DNA from: Acidobacteriota bacterium | Lineage (GTDB): Bacteria; Acidobacteriota; Blastocatellia; Pyrinomonadales; Pyrinomonadaceae | Direction: 5' to 3' | NCBI GenBank assembly: GCA_023391155.1 | Contig: JAEWBM010000087.1 | Location: 1 to 24,345 of the forward strand | DNA length: 24,345 nt | Part shown: piece by piece, positions 15,286-23,002 of the stretch | How positions within the stretch are numbered: position 1 is the stretch's first letter | Layout of the letters: each line of letters starts with the position of its first letter | Notes under the pieces: model-generated | Told to the model about the DNA's origin: nothing | The model's input: only the letters and a program-made list of their open reading frames with translations | Databases searched by the model: none | Position numbers and translations under genes: made by a program

Positions 15286-16734
15286 TTAACGCCGCGGGAT
15301 ATCGGCTCCGATCGTCCAAACGACGACGGAGCTGGAAAGGCCGAGGCCCGAGAGCCGGCCGGCCATCATAATAATCGTTTCCTCGGGTTGAACGACGCCC
15401 GCCTCGAGCAGCGTGCGTTCTCCGATCTTGAGCATCTCTTGCGTTGCCCAAGGCACTTCATGTACAAACGGCTGCACGCCCCAGATCAGCGCCAGCTGAT
15501 TATAAGCGTCCGGCGAGGTAGTAAGGCCAAATGTACGAAGGCCCGAACGAACGCTCGACATCCGGCGCGCCATCAAACCGGATTCGGTGAAGACGGCGAC
15601 CTTTTCGGTCATCTTCTCTTTTGCTGCGAAAGCGGCCGCTTTGCAGAGAGCCTGGCTCGTACGTCCGGACGGGGCGAGCGAAAATTTGACCGGTTTCTTA
15701 AGCTGTTCCGGCTTTATCGTCTCGGCCGCATCGATGATCCGAGCCATGGTCTTTATGGTCTCGACGGGATAAGAACCCGTGGCAGTTTCGGCGGAGAGCA
15801 TTACCGCATCGGTGCCGTCCCACACGGCATTCGCTACGTCCGATGCCTCGGCCCGCGTCGGATGCGGGCTTTCGATCATCGACTGCAGCATCTGGGTCGC
15901 CGTGATCACGAAGCGGTCATTAGCGACCGCCCGCTCAATAATGCGCTTTTGATATACGGGGACGAGCTCGACCGAGGTCTCGACACCGAGATCGCCGCGT
16001 GCGACCATCACCCCGTCGGTCTCTTGAATGATCTCGTCGAGATTCTCGATCGCCTCTGCCTTTTCGATCTTTGCGACGAGCAGGGCCCTGCCCATCTCGC
16101 GGTCGTTAAGCTGCTTGATCCGCTCTTTTACGTCGCGGCAATCGGCGGCCTTGCGCACGAATGAGAGCGCGATGTAATCGACGTTCTGCCCCATCGCCCA
16201 TTCCAGATCGGCGTGGTCCTTTTCGGTCATCGACGGGATGGGAAGAACGGTGTTTGGCAGATTGATGCCCTTGCGTTCTTTTAATATCCCGCCCACCTCG
16301 ACGCGGGTCACAACGTCCGTGTCGCTAACGGATTCAGCGATCAGGCGGATAGTACCGTCATCGATCAAGATCGCATTTCCCTCGGAGACAACCGACGGAA
16401 GCTCGAGAAAATTTGTAGAGACAGCGCTGGCGGTGCCCTTTATATCACGGGTTGTGATAGTAAATTGCTCGCCCTCTTTTAGCTCAACGGGCCCGCCGCC
16501 TTCTAATTCGCGAGTGCGGATCTTGGGGCCCGAGAGATCGACGAGCACGGCAAGCGGGCGGTCGAGTTCCGCCGCGGCCGCACGGGCAAGCCGTATCGCC
16601 TCGGTATGCTCCTCTCGGGTGCCGTGGGACATATTTATCCGAACGGCGTTTAGGCCGGCACGGAGCATTGCGGTAATAGTTGTTTCGTTACTCGACGCCG
16701 GACCCAGCGTGGCGAGAATTTTTGCGCGTCTCAT
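15286..16734 (-). CDS. pyk: Pyruvate kinase
   Basis: This 482-residue cytoplasmic enzyme catalyses phosphoenolpyruvate plus ADP to pyruvate plus ATP, the last step of glycolysis. It begins RRAKILATLGPASS, the family's standard N-terminus. Other hallmarks are VRINMSHG (residues 32-38, cation-binding Asn/Ser), DLSGPKIRT, SFVRKAADCRDV and the signature MVARGDLGVE at residues 243-252. The ATQMLQSM segment and DGTDAVMLSAETA stretch follow. The C-terminal regulatory domain is present with normal length. The gene lies between the glucoamylase-like gene (49 bp upstream) and the secreted hydrolase (53 bp downstream) on the same strand. Confidence 0.97.
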   Translation of the reverse strand: MRRAKILATLGPASSNETTITAMLRAGLNAVRINMSHGTREEHTEAIRLARAAAAELDRPLAVLVDLSGPKIRTRELEGGGPVELKEGEQFTITTRDIKGTASAVSTNFLELPSVVSEGNAILIDDGTIRLIAESVSDTDVVTRVEVGGILKERKGINLPNTVLPIPSMTEKDHADLEWAMGQNVDYIALSFVRKAADCRDVKERIKQLNDREMGRALLVAKIEKAEAIENLDEIIQETDGVMVARGDLGVETSVELVPVYQKRIIERAVANDRFVITATQMLQSMIESPHPTRAEASDVANAVWDGTDAVMLSAETATGSYPVETIKTMARIIDAAETIKPEQLKKPVKFSLAPSGRTSQALCKAAAFAAKEKMTEKVAVFTESGLMARRMSSVRSGLRTFGLTTSPDAYNQLALIWGVQPFVHEVPWATQEMLKIGERTLLEAGVVQPEETIIMMAGRLSGLGLSSSVVVWTIGADIPRR

Positions 16735-16783
16735 TTATTGCAGGCCAGTGGGGCAAAAAGGCGTTTCGACCGCCCCCAAACCG

Positions 16784-18718
16784 TTAGGCTAATTCGCGTA
16801 GTTTATCACGATATCGCAAGGCGGTGGCAATGAAGGTCGAATGTGACCAGGTGAGCGGCGAAACTGAAAGCTGGCGGCCGGTAACGGGATCGATCTGCTC
16901 AGAAAGCGTTCCCGAGGGCAATGCGTGGCCTGTGGCCCAATCGAGCATCTCGCCGGCGCGGCTGAGGCCTTCACGACTCTCCGCCAAGGCGATATAGTGA
17001 TCTGCCAGCCAGAGCGTGCAAATGAACCACGCATTGCCCGGCATGTCATGGCCCTCGCGCATGTATCCGTCGTTCTCGAAGCGGGCGATGCCGCCGCCGG
17101 CCGCGAGCTTGCTTTCGATCGCGGACATGGTCGAGGTGACCATCTCATCATCCGCGGGCAGGCAGCCAAGCGCGAATACGGCAAATAGGGATGCGTCGAT
17201 CGTGTCGTCCGGCCTGAGGCCGCCATCGGCAACCTCGAGAGATCGAAGAAAACGCCCCTTCTCACGACTGTAAAGATGTTTCGCCATCGCGTGGGTTATT
17301 GACCCGGCGGTCTCCCGATAGGTTTTACCGATCTCGGGCTCGGCGAAAAGCTCGGCGAAATTCGCCGCCGCACGCAGTCCGGCGATTACGGTCGCACACG
17401 TAAAGGTGTGGATGCCGCGCCTGTCTTCCCAAAGGTTCCAGCTCGGTTTGGGCAGGCCGAGATCCGGGTCGATGAACTCGGCCATAAAGTCGGCACACGG
17501 TTTTACCAGCCGGCTGTACAGCCGATGAGCGAATTCGATGTCGCGGTGGATGCTGTAATGCTCCCACAGAGCCCACAGCACGAGGCCGGTCTCATCCTCC
17601 TGTATCGGGAGCATCGGCGACCGGTTATTGGCATCCCAAGCCGGGTGCCAGCCGGAGGCGACAGAGCCGTCAGCGTTGTACTTCTGCAAAAAATAACCAT
17701 CCGGATGAACGATCTCGCCGCACAGCAAAAAGAACTTGCGCGTCAGGTGGCCAAACCCGGCCATGTCCAGAGCGTGGGCAACGAACGCCCCGTCGCGCGG
17801 CCAAAGGTAGCTGTAATGATCGGTTGCCCGAGCCGTCACATCCCAATCGTTTGCCGCGAGGATGGCCCCGCCGCCGTCGATCTGGGTATGAATTATCAGC
17901 AGCGACCGTTTAACAAGATCGGCGATGTGATCCGGCAGCGGGCTATAATCTGCATCGTCCTTATTCACCCACACCCGCCAATAGTTTTCGGTGTAATCAA
18001 GATAGGCCGCGGGCCCGCGGTCATGGATGAGGCGATCCAGCCGAGCTACCTCGTCGTACGATTCGCCGGCAGCTATCCAATAAAAAAACTCCGCGGATTC
18101 GCCCCCCGCGATCTCAAAATGCACACCGATCGTGGAATCCACGGAACCCTCGGTCGTTGCACCGCCGTGGAGTTCGCCGTCCTCAGCGTCGCGCCAGGTG
18201 CCCTCCTGGCCGTGAAAATCTTTTCGCCCGGTGGCGAAAGAATCGAAGGCGGGGTCGGTCGCCATCAGGAAATAACGCTGCTTTTGATAATGGATGAGCC
18301 CGCGGGTCGCGGGATCGAAATATGCCGTGTCGCCGACCTTGTTTTCGTAAAGGCGCAGGTCCTGATGGAGAAAGACACGGATCGAGCGTTTTTCAGAGGC
18401 GCTGTTAAAGATCCGGACCCGCCTTAAAAATATATTGTCGTGGCTGGCGACCGTGTCACTCGATTCCAATCGCAGTTCCAGTTCGCTGTTCTCAAGCGTG
18501 ACGTCGGTGACAAGCGAATCATCGATATACCGCAGCTCTCGCGACCATGACCGGTCCGATATCCAGGAAAAGCTGCCGTCAACCCATACGCCAAAACGAA
18601 ACGGGTGGCCATCCGTATGATTTTCCTGGCCGACGTGGGGAAAATAGATGTCGCGGATCTGATAATCCGCGTCAAAACAGACGAGCAGGGAACCGTTGCC
18701 GACGGGGATGTCTCGCAT
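16784..18718 (-). CDS. Glycoside hydrolase family 15 (glucoamylase-like) enzyme
   Basis: This 644-residue protein matches the bacterial GH15 group, which hydrolyses terminal alpha-glucosidic bonds (starch, glycogen or trehalose types). An N-terminal beta-sandwich-like domain of about 260 residues (start RDIPVGNGSLLVCFD) is followed by an (alpha/alpha)6 barrel. Key segments are TDHYSYLWPRDGAFVAHALD (substrate binding), ASGWHPAWD, the QEDETG region with candidate catalytic Glu374/Glu376, and LSEQIDPVTG with candidate general base Glu607. No signal peptide is visible, so it probably acts in the cytoplasm on storage glycogen or trehalose. It lies 9 bp after the Nudix gene and 49 bp before pyk. 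Exact specificity cannot be set from sequence alone. Confidence 0.92.
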   Translation of the reverse strand: MRDIPVGNGSLLVCFDADYQIRDIYFPHVGQENHTDGHPFRFGVWVDGSFSWISDRSWSRELRYIDDSLVTDVTLENSELELRLESSDTVASHDNIFLRRVRIFNSASEKRSIRVFLHQDLRLYENKVGDTAYFDPATRGLIHYQKQRYFLMATDPAFDSFATGRKDFHGQEGTWRDAEDGELHGGATTEGSVDSTIGVHFEIAGGESAEFFYWIAAGESYDEVARLDRLIHDRGPAAYLDYTENYWRVWVNKDDADYSPLPDHIADLVKRSLLIIHTQIDGGGAILAANDWDVTARATDHYSYLWPRDGAFVAHALDMAGFGHLTRKFFLLCGEIVHPDGYFLQKYNADGSVASGWHPAWDANNRSPMLPIQEDETGLVLWALWEHYSIHRDIEFAHRLYSRLVKPCADFMAEFIDPDLGLPKPSWNLWEDRRGIHTFTCATVIAGLRAAANFAELFAEPEIGKTYRETAGSITHAMAKHLYSREKGRFLRSLEVADGGLRPDDTIDASLFAVFALGCLPADDEMVTSTMSAIESKLAAGGGIARFENDGYMREGHDMPGNAWFICTLWLADHYIALAESREGLSRAGEMLDWATGHALPSGTLSEQIDPVTGRQLSVSPLTWSHSTFIATALRYRDKLRELA

Positions 18719-18727
18719 AATCGGTGA

Positions 18728-19192
18728 TCAGCTTGTGACTTCGGCGGGCCCGGCGAGAAGGTCGAGTGCGCGGGCCACGACATCGCGCTCGCTTTCGAAT
18801 TCCAGCCGCGCGAGAGCCTCGGTAAAGGTTACCCACACCGCGTCTTCGACCTCATGGTCGTGGTCGGCGACGTCGCCTGAAAGATAACGCATCAGGAAAA
18901 AATCGACGCGTTTGTGAATTCGCGCCGGCGAGCTGTCGCGATCGACCGTAAACCAGTATTCGATTGTGTCGAGCTTTTCGACGATCTCACATTCGATGCC
19001 GCCCTCTTCGCGTACCTCGCGGAGTGCGGCCTGTTCCGACGTTTCGCCGGGATCGATGACGCCTTTCGGCAATTGCCAGCGGCGTTCGGGCAGCATAAGA
19101 ACGATAACCGTTTCGAGCCCGTCCGCTCCGTTGCGAAAGGCCACGCCGCCGGCTGAAAACTGGTCACGTGTCGGAATGGGGGTCTGCATCAT
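18728..19192 (-). CDS. Nudix hydrolase
   Basis: This 154-residue protein contains a perfect Nudix box, residues 44-66: Gly44, Glu50, and REVREEGGI at 58-66, which binds the metal that drives pyrophosphate hydrolysis. The preceding WQLPKG segment is typical of the diadenosine polyphosphate / nucleotide-processing branch. The fold continues with strand and helix segments YWFTVD, KRVDFFLMRYL and the terminal AVWVTFTEALARL. Substrate cannot be assigned. Two adjacent Met codons (19192 and 19189) are both possible starts. The gene begins 21 bp after the TlpA-like gene and ends 9 bp before the GH15 gene. Confidence 0.92.
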   Translation of the reverse strand: MMQTPIPTRDQFSAGGVAFRNGADGLETVIVLMLPERRWQLPKGVIDPGETSEQAALREVREEGGIECEIVEKLDTIEYWFTVDRDSSPARIHKRVDFFLMRYLSGDVADHDHEVEDAVWVTFTEALARLEFESERDVVARALDLLAGPAEVTS

Positions 19193-19213
19193 AACTCTGG
19201 AGCGAACGGCGGA

Positions 19214-19786
19214 CTATCGGGCGATCGCGGCCTCAATGGCCGCATCAAGTTCTTTTTGGATCTCGTCGTTAAAGCCGACGATCTTGCGGACAAATTTTCC
19301 GTCGCGGCCGAAAATCGCCGTTTGCGGTATGGCGGTGTCGTTTCCGAACACGAAACGCGTCAGGTCGTCCTCGGGAGTTCCCATCGGGTAATCGATCTGG
19401 AGCTTTTCGGCGAATTCGGGCACCTTTGGCCGATCCTCTTCGCCGCCGACGTGCAGCCCGATCACCTGCAGGTCATTCGGATATTTTGCCTGGAGCTGGC
19501 GAAGATGCGGGATCGCCTCAAGACACGGCTTACAGTAGGTCGCCCAAAAATCGAGCAGTATCACCTTTCCCTGAAAATCCTTGACCTTTTGAACTTTGCC
19601 GTCAAAAGTGGACCAGTTCATTTCCGCGACGGGCTTCCAGGCCTCGCCCGGTGCGTCGTCGGCGCGAACGCCGTTGACCGAGATCGGTTTATTCCCCACC
19701 GTAACAGGTGCCGCCGCCGGCCGGCAGCCCACAGCGACGATGGAAACAACAACAAAAGCGATGATTGCGAGGGTCTTGCGATGCAT
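19214..19786 (-). CDS. TlpA/ResA-like thioredoxin-fold lipoprotein
   Basis: This 190-residue protein is an exported thiol-disulfide protein of the TlpA/ResA type. A lipoprotein signal peptide (MHRKTLAIIAFVVVSIVAV) ends in VAVGC with Cys21 as lipidation site. The thioredoxin domain carries the redox motif WATYCKPC (Cys85 and Cys88; CxxC with Lys-Pro) and the cis-Pro loop AIPQTAIF. Such proteins reduce disulfides in apocytochrome c or copper-site proteins such as CuA, which would suit the nearby oxidase genes, but no direct link is shown. It is the first gene of a five-gene minus-strand array and diverges from the NifU-like gene across a 57-bp gap. Confidence 0.92.
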   Translation of the reverse strand: MHRKTLAIIAFVVVSIVAVGCRPAAAPVTVGNKPISVNGVRADDAPGEAWKPVAEMNWSTFDGKVQKVKDFQGKVILLDFWATYCKPCLEAIPHLRQLQAKYPNDLQVIGLHVGGEEDRPKVPEFAEKLQIDYPMGTPEDDLTRFVFGNDTAIPQTAIFGRDGKFVRKIVGFNDEIQKELDAAIEAAIAR

Positions 19787-19843
19787 TCGAGATTCATTTT
19801 AACCGAAAACGAGGGGCACGCATAACCGCATTCCCCGGCGGGT

Positions 19844-20413
19844 GTGGCAAAATTAAACGCTGTGAGCGTTTACCCCAAGAGCGTGATGAAAAGCCTTTCC
19901 GAACCGCGTCACGCGGGGATCGCGAGGGACGCGAATGCCGAGGGCCGGGCGGCCGCGTTCGAATGCGGCACGTCGATCCGGTTTACACTCCGGATCGAAC
20001 CCGAGCAGCTGCGGATAGAAGAAATTCTGTTCACGACCACGGGGTGCGGCTATATGATCCACGCGGCGGATGGGCTCGCCGAGCGGCTGACGGGGAAGCT
20101 CTTGCCTGAGCTGCACGCCCTGGAAGAGATAGGTTCGGGCACGGAATTTCCGGCGGGCCGCGAACATTGCTTTTCAGCCCCGCTCGAAGCCGTCCGGCTG
20201 GCACTTGCCGAATTTAGGGAAGCGCGTGTGCGGGAGTTCCATGGCGAATCTCCGTTGATCTGCACCTGCTTTGGCGTCACCGAAGAAGTAATCGAAGCCC
20301 ACGCCGCGGCCGCCAGTTCGGTAGAAGAAATAGGCGACGCGACCAATGCCGGCACCGGCTGCGGTTCATGCCGGATGCTTATACAGGAAATTTTGGACGC
20401 ACATTGGCGTTAA
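19844..20413 (+). CDS. NifU-like Fe-S protein: IscU-type domain fused to BFD-like [2Fe-2S] domain
   Basis: This 189-residue protein joins an IscU-like scaffold to a bacterioferritin-associated-ferredoxin-type domain, the first two thirds of NifU. The scaffold keeps the three cluster Cys: Cys41 (FECGTSI), Cys68 (TTGCGYMIHAADGL) and Cys109 (REHCFSAPL). The Asp that normally follows the first Cys in CGD is Thr here. The second domain has Cys140, Cys142, Cys173 and Cys176 (CTC, then CGSC), a typical [2Fe-2S] spacing. It would assemble or hold Fe-S clusters in the cytoplasm; no IscS/NifS is nearby. Start is uncertain: the GTG at 19844 or the GTG at 19862, which gives the family-like beginning SVYPKSVMKSLSEPRHAG. 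The second is slightly preferred. Confidence 0.85.
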   Translation: MAKLNAVSVYPKSVMKSLSEPRHAGIARDANAEGRAAAFECGTSIRFTLRIEPEQLRIEEILFTTTGCGYMIHAADGLAERLTGKLLPELHALEEIGSGTEFPAGREHCFSAPLEAVRLALAEFREARVREFHGESPLICTCFGVTEEVIEAHAAAASSVEEIGDATNAGTGCGSCRMLIQEILDAHWR

Positions 20414-20436
20414 GATTGTTTATAAGGGAAAGAATA

Positions 20437-20510
20437 GCGAGGGTGTCCTGATAAGTGTTGCTCGACGCATCGCCCGCGAATTGCCGGCTGCGGAGGACCT
20501 GGTCGAGCTG
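20437..20510. repeat. RHS gene fragment, direct-repeat copy 1
   Basis: A 74-bp segment that matches 21337-21410 at 70 of 74 positions, exactly 900 bp away (mismatches at 20458, 20502, 20506 and 20508). On the minus strand it translates in the same frame as the RHS remnant (DQVLRSRQFAGDASSNTYQDT), so it is a piece of RHS coding sequence left in the 186-bp gap after the NifU-like gene. Confidence 0.9.
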
Positions 20511-20540
20511 GTCCGTACTGATGCCCTGATCTACATACCC

Positions 20541-20554
20541 GACAATTCATTGTC
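20541..20554. promoter_or_regulatory. Palindromic operator candidate of the toxin-antitoxin pair
   Basis: GACAAT and ATTGTC form a perfect 6-base inverted repeat with a 2-base spacer. It overlaps the proposed -35 hexamer, 46 bp before the antitoxin start. This is the usual place for antitoxin autorepression, but binding is inferred. Confidence 0.4.
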
Positions 20555-20578
20555 AGCGGCCCACTTTTCTAATAGGAT
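20550..20578 (+). promoter_or_regulatory. Candidate sigma-70-type promoter of the toxin-antitoxin pair
   Basis: TTGTCA (20550-20555) and TAGGAT (20573-20578) are separated by 17 bp. The expected transcription start falls near 20585, directly before the GGGAG ribosome site at 20586-20590. Acidobacterial promoters are poorly characterised, so the score is modest. Confidence 0.4.
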
Positions 20579-20599
20579 ATTTATCGGGAGTCACATCAT

Positions 20600-20827
20600 A
20601 TGTCCGATTTTGTTATTGAGCTGCCGAGAGAGTTGGAAAAAGAGGCCCGAGAGGCGGGGATCTTGCGATCCGACTATATCGCATCGATGCTTCGCCGGGA
20701 GATCCGTCGGAGGCGAGTTAATAATCTCTTTTCAGTGGCAGATCGTCTTGCCGAACAGGATGAACCTCTCACGGACGACGAGATTCAAACCGAGATCGAC
20801 GCGTATCGTAAGGAACGTCACTCCTAA
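20600..20827 (+). CDS. Antitoxin of a PIN-domain toxin-antitoxin pair
   Basis: This 75-residue acidic/basic protein is the likely antitoxin of the gene that follows directly. The N-terminal part (MSDFVIELPRELEKEAREAG) and the helix SDYIASMLRREIRRRRV look like a ribbon-helix-helix or related DNA-binding region. The C-terminal half (EQDEPLTDDEIQTEIDAYRK) is the flexible acidic tail that usually neutralises the toxin. A GGGAG ribosome site lies about 9 bases before the ATG. The stop codon directly abuts the toxin ATG, giving coupled translation. A palindrome at 20541-20554 may be its own operator. Family name not certain. Confidence 0.88.
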   Translation: MSDFVIELPRELEKEAREAGILRSDYIASMLRREIRRRRVNNLFSVADRLAEQDEPLTDDEIQTEIDAYRKERHS

Positions 20828-21247
20828 ATGCGCGTTACGGCCGATACGAACATTGTCATCTCAGGTTTGTTTTGGCGAGGCAAGCCGAGGCGAATTCTCA
20901 ACGCCGCCCGCGACGGAATAATTCAACTCTTTACATCCGAAGATCTTCTCGCTGAACTCGCAGGGGTTCTGCGACGTGGTAAGTTCACCGATCGTCTTGC
21001 GGCCGTTGGTGCCTCAGTGGATGAAGTGGTAGACGGCTATGCAGCATTGGCACATATCTTAATGCCGGCCGCTATTGAACCTGTGGTCCTCAGAGACCCT
21101 GACGATGACGCGGTGATTGCATGTGCCTTGGCCGCTGATTGCGATTATATAGTCTCGGGCGATGATGATCTTCTTTCGCTCGCGCGTTTTCGGGAGATAG
21201 AGATCGTTAGCGCAGAGGCCCTGCTGGCAGAACTTCAGCTTTCTTAG
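20828..21247 (+). CDS. PIN-domain ribonuclease toxin
   Basis: This 139-residue protein fits the putative toxin component, PIN family (PIN_3 type). The metal-binding acidic residues are in place: Asp6 (TADTNIVIS), Glu43 (LLAELAGVL), the Asp cluster at 90-94 (RDPDDDAVIACAL) and Asp112-Asp114 (IVSGDDDLLS). PIN toxins cleave RNA with Mg or Mn and are held inactive by the antitoxin encoded just before. The start codon touches the antitoxin stop with no gap. The 3' end runs into the RHS remnant on the other strand, whose recognisable homology ends a few bases after the toxin stop, as if the pair were inserted there. Confidence 0.92.
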   Translation: MRVTADTNIVISGLFWRGKPRRILNAARDGIIQLFTSEDLLAELAGVLRRGKFTDRLAAVGASVDEVVDGYAALAHILMPAAIEPVVLRDPDDDAVIACALAADCDYIVSGDDDLLSLARFREIEIVSAEALLAELQLS

Positions 21248-21857
21248 ATCGGCGTTGGGTGTAAGCGGGGTTATTGCTGCCGTCGCGCTGTTCGGGCCGG
21301 TGCGAAGCGGAAAGGCGTCCGTTGCCGTCGAATATGGCGAGGGTGTCCTGATAAGTGCTGCTCGACGCATCGCCCGCGAATTGCCGGCTGCGGAGGACCT
21401 GATCGCGTTGGTTAAAGCTGTTCACAACCGTCGAATAAACCGTCGAGGTTTCCCACACGTAGGTTTCCGTCTTATAGGCCCGGCCGAGGATGTCTGCGTA
21501 AACTTTCTGCTTTCGCCGTGCATTCCCCGACCCGTCATCCTTTGGCACCGGCTCGCCCAGGATCGTTGTCTCAAGCCCGCCCGCGCATCCGCAGCCCGCA
21601 TAAGAGATCAGCACGTCGGAATCATTCAGCGTCCCCGAATCCTCACCGTCCGTGTTTATCTTTCTGACAACCCGCCCCATCCAGTCATATTTCTGAACGG
21701 TCCACAGAAACCCGCGAGATTGGTCATCCCCCGCCGGTTCCCATACTGAATTAACCTCTGTCGGAACACTCTGCCGCTTGACCCGTCCCAGAATATCGTA
21801 CTCCGTCACCGTCGCCGCCCATGTAGTCGTCGAACCGCCGTAAATCATGTGAAACAC
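21207..21857 (-). pseudogene. RHS/YD-repeat protein remnant (core fragment)
   Basis: This 216-codon minus-strand frame carries RHS (YD) repeats: TEYDILGRVKRQSVP, QKYDWMGRVVRKINTDG, YADILGRAYKTETY and IFDGNGRLSASHRPEQ. Full RHS proteins have well over a thousand residues with a signal region and a C-terminal toxin; this piece has neither. The start is only a GTG at 21857, and the frame is closed 48 bp further upstream. The last ~16 residues (after NPAYT) are not RHS-like and overlap the toxin gene's end on the other strand, so the true homology stops near 21253. A GCGCAGG segment carries CGC. I read it as a displaced core fragment, not a working gene. Confidence 0.75.
21337..21410. repeat. RHS gene fragment, direct-repeat copy 2
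   Basis: The partner of 20437-20510, lying within the RHS core remnant. The two copies bracket the toxin-antitoxin pair with an exact 900-bp offset and 4 mismatches in 74 bp. Confidence 0.9.
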
Positions 21858-21930
21858 TTCAAGTTTGGATAATTCTTGAGAAGTGATGGATTTTTGATAT
21901 ATTCACACAGTCATTATCCGAGACCCAATG

Positions 21931-22932
21931 TCATCGAACCTCTTGTGAGAACAGCTCCTGCCACGAGCTTCCGCCGTCGATTGTTCGATAGAGGGATTCG
22001 TCACTTGCTAGCCATCCTATACGCTCATTACTAAAATCGATTCGTTCAAAACGTCTTGCCGAAGGGTGGGAATCTAGAGATTTCCAGCTCGCCCCACCAT
22101 CGTCGGAGCGGAAAACGACGCCTGTTGGTAAATCCTGTGGACTGAGGGAGAATCGGAAACCGGCCGCATATATCGTCCGATCTGTAGCGAACGTGAGGGA
22201 TCGAATAGATAATTCGCTCCAGTCCCCATCGACCGGCTGCGGTTTACTTGAGTTGTGATAAGGAAGGGAAAACAAACCGCCGCCCGCTGTCCCAATAAAA
22301 CACTTTGCCGCGTCATGGTTGCAAGAAATATCTGACACGTCCCTTTCACCGGAACCAAGAATCTCCAGATGCCACGTCAACCCGTTGTCCTCGGTGAATG
22401 CAACGGTTTCTTTATTGAAAGTGAACCACCCGCCGCTCGGTCCTTTCAAATACAACGCTGTCGGGCCCGAGAGGTATTTGTTGGGAATATCAGGCCGAGA
22501 GATCTTTCGCCAGTCCTTGCCACCATTGTCCGTTTTCAGCGTACCATTCGATGTTATAAGCCAACCATTCTCTTCATCGGCAAAGGCCATCTCCGACGCC
22601 CCTAATATGTCTCGGGCGTCCGAAAGCGTTCCAACGACCTCCCACTCCATACCATTTAGGATTTTGAACAATTGACCAGATCTATCTAGGACCCAACCGG
22701 TTTGCTCGTCTAAAAAGAAAACCACTTTCGCGGCGCCATTGAAGTCTTCAATTCGCATCGTTCGTCCGTCGCCCGCTACGCGCCAGAGGTCATGCCCTCG
22801 TGTGATCACCCACGCCGTATCCGAACCCGCGAAGCTAACTTCCGATATATAATCCCTTGGGGGAACAAGATCGCCGCCGCCGCTGCAACAGATGAGCAAC
22901 ACGGGTGCCAGAATAAGAAAAGTAATTCTCAT
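21931..22932 (-). CDS. Lipoprotein with Ycf48/BNR-type repeats, function unknown
   Basis: This 333-residue predicted lipoprotein (start MRITFLILAPVLLICC; lipidation at Cys15 or Cys16, a poor lipobox) is built of beta-propeller-type repeats. Four copies of the S/T-x-D-x-G-x-x-W motif are visible: TDNGGKDW, TEDNGLTW, SDDGGASW and TIDGGSSW. Related segments such as ENGWLITSNG and RIGWLASDESLYRT lie between them. The pattern matches Ycf48/photosystem II assembly factor-like and BNR/sialidase-type repeat proteins, which bind partners and need not be enzymes; no catalytic sialidase residues are evident. It starts 70 bp after the RHS-like tail gene on the same strand, the position where an immunity gene would sit. 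That role is inference only. Base composition is more AT-rich than the core genes. Confidence 0.85.
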   Translation of the reverse strand: MRITFLILAPVLLICCSGGGDLVPPRDYISEVSFAGSDTAWVITRGHDLWRVAGDGRTMRIEDFNGAAKVVFFLDEQTGWVLDRSGQLFKILNGMEWEVVGTLSDARDILGASEMAFADEENGWLITSNGTLKTDNGGKDWRKISRPDIPNKYLSGPTALYLKGPSGGWFTFNKETVAFTEDNGLTWHLEILGSGERDVSDISCNHDAAKCFIGTAGGGLFSLPYHNSSKPQPVDGDWSELSIRSLTFATDRTIYAAGFRFSLSPQDLPTGVVFRSDDGGASWKSLDSHPSARRFERIDFSNERIGWLASDESLYRTIDGGSSWQELFSQEVR

Positions 22933-23002
22933 ATAAAATGGAGTCGTCTATGATTTAACAATCGCAACAGTGGATCGTTATAGTTTAATTGCGACTGATG
23001 AA

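Noticed and set aside
17408..18427. Long open plus-strand frame of 339 codons opposite the GH15 gene
   Set aside because: It is antisense to a clear GH15 enzyme, has no family-like motifs and mirrors the GC-rich codon pattern of the real gene.
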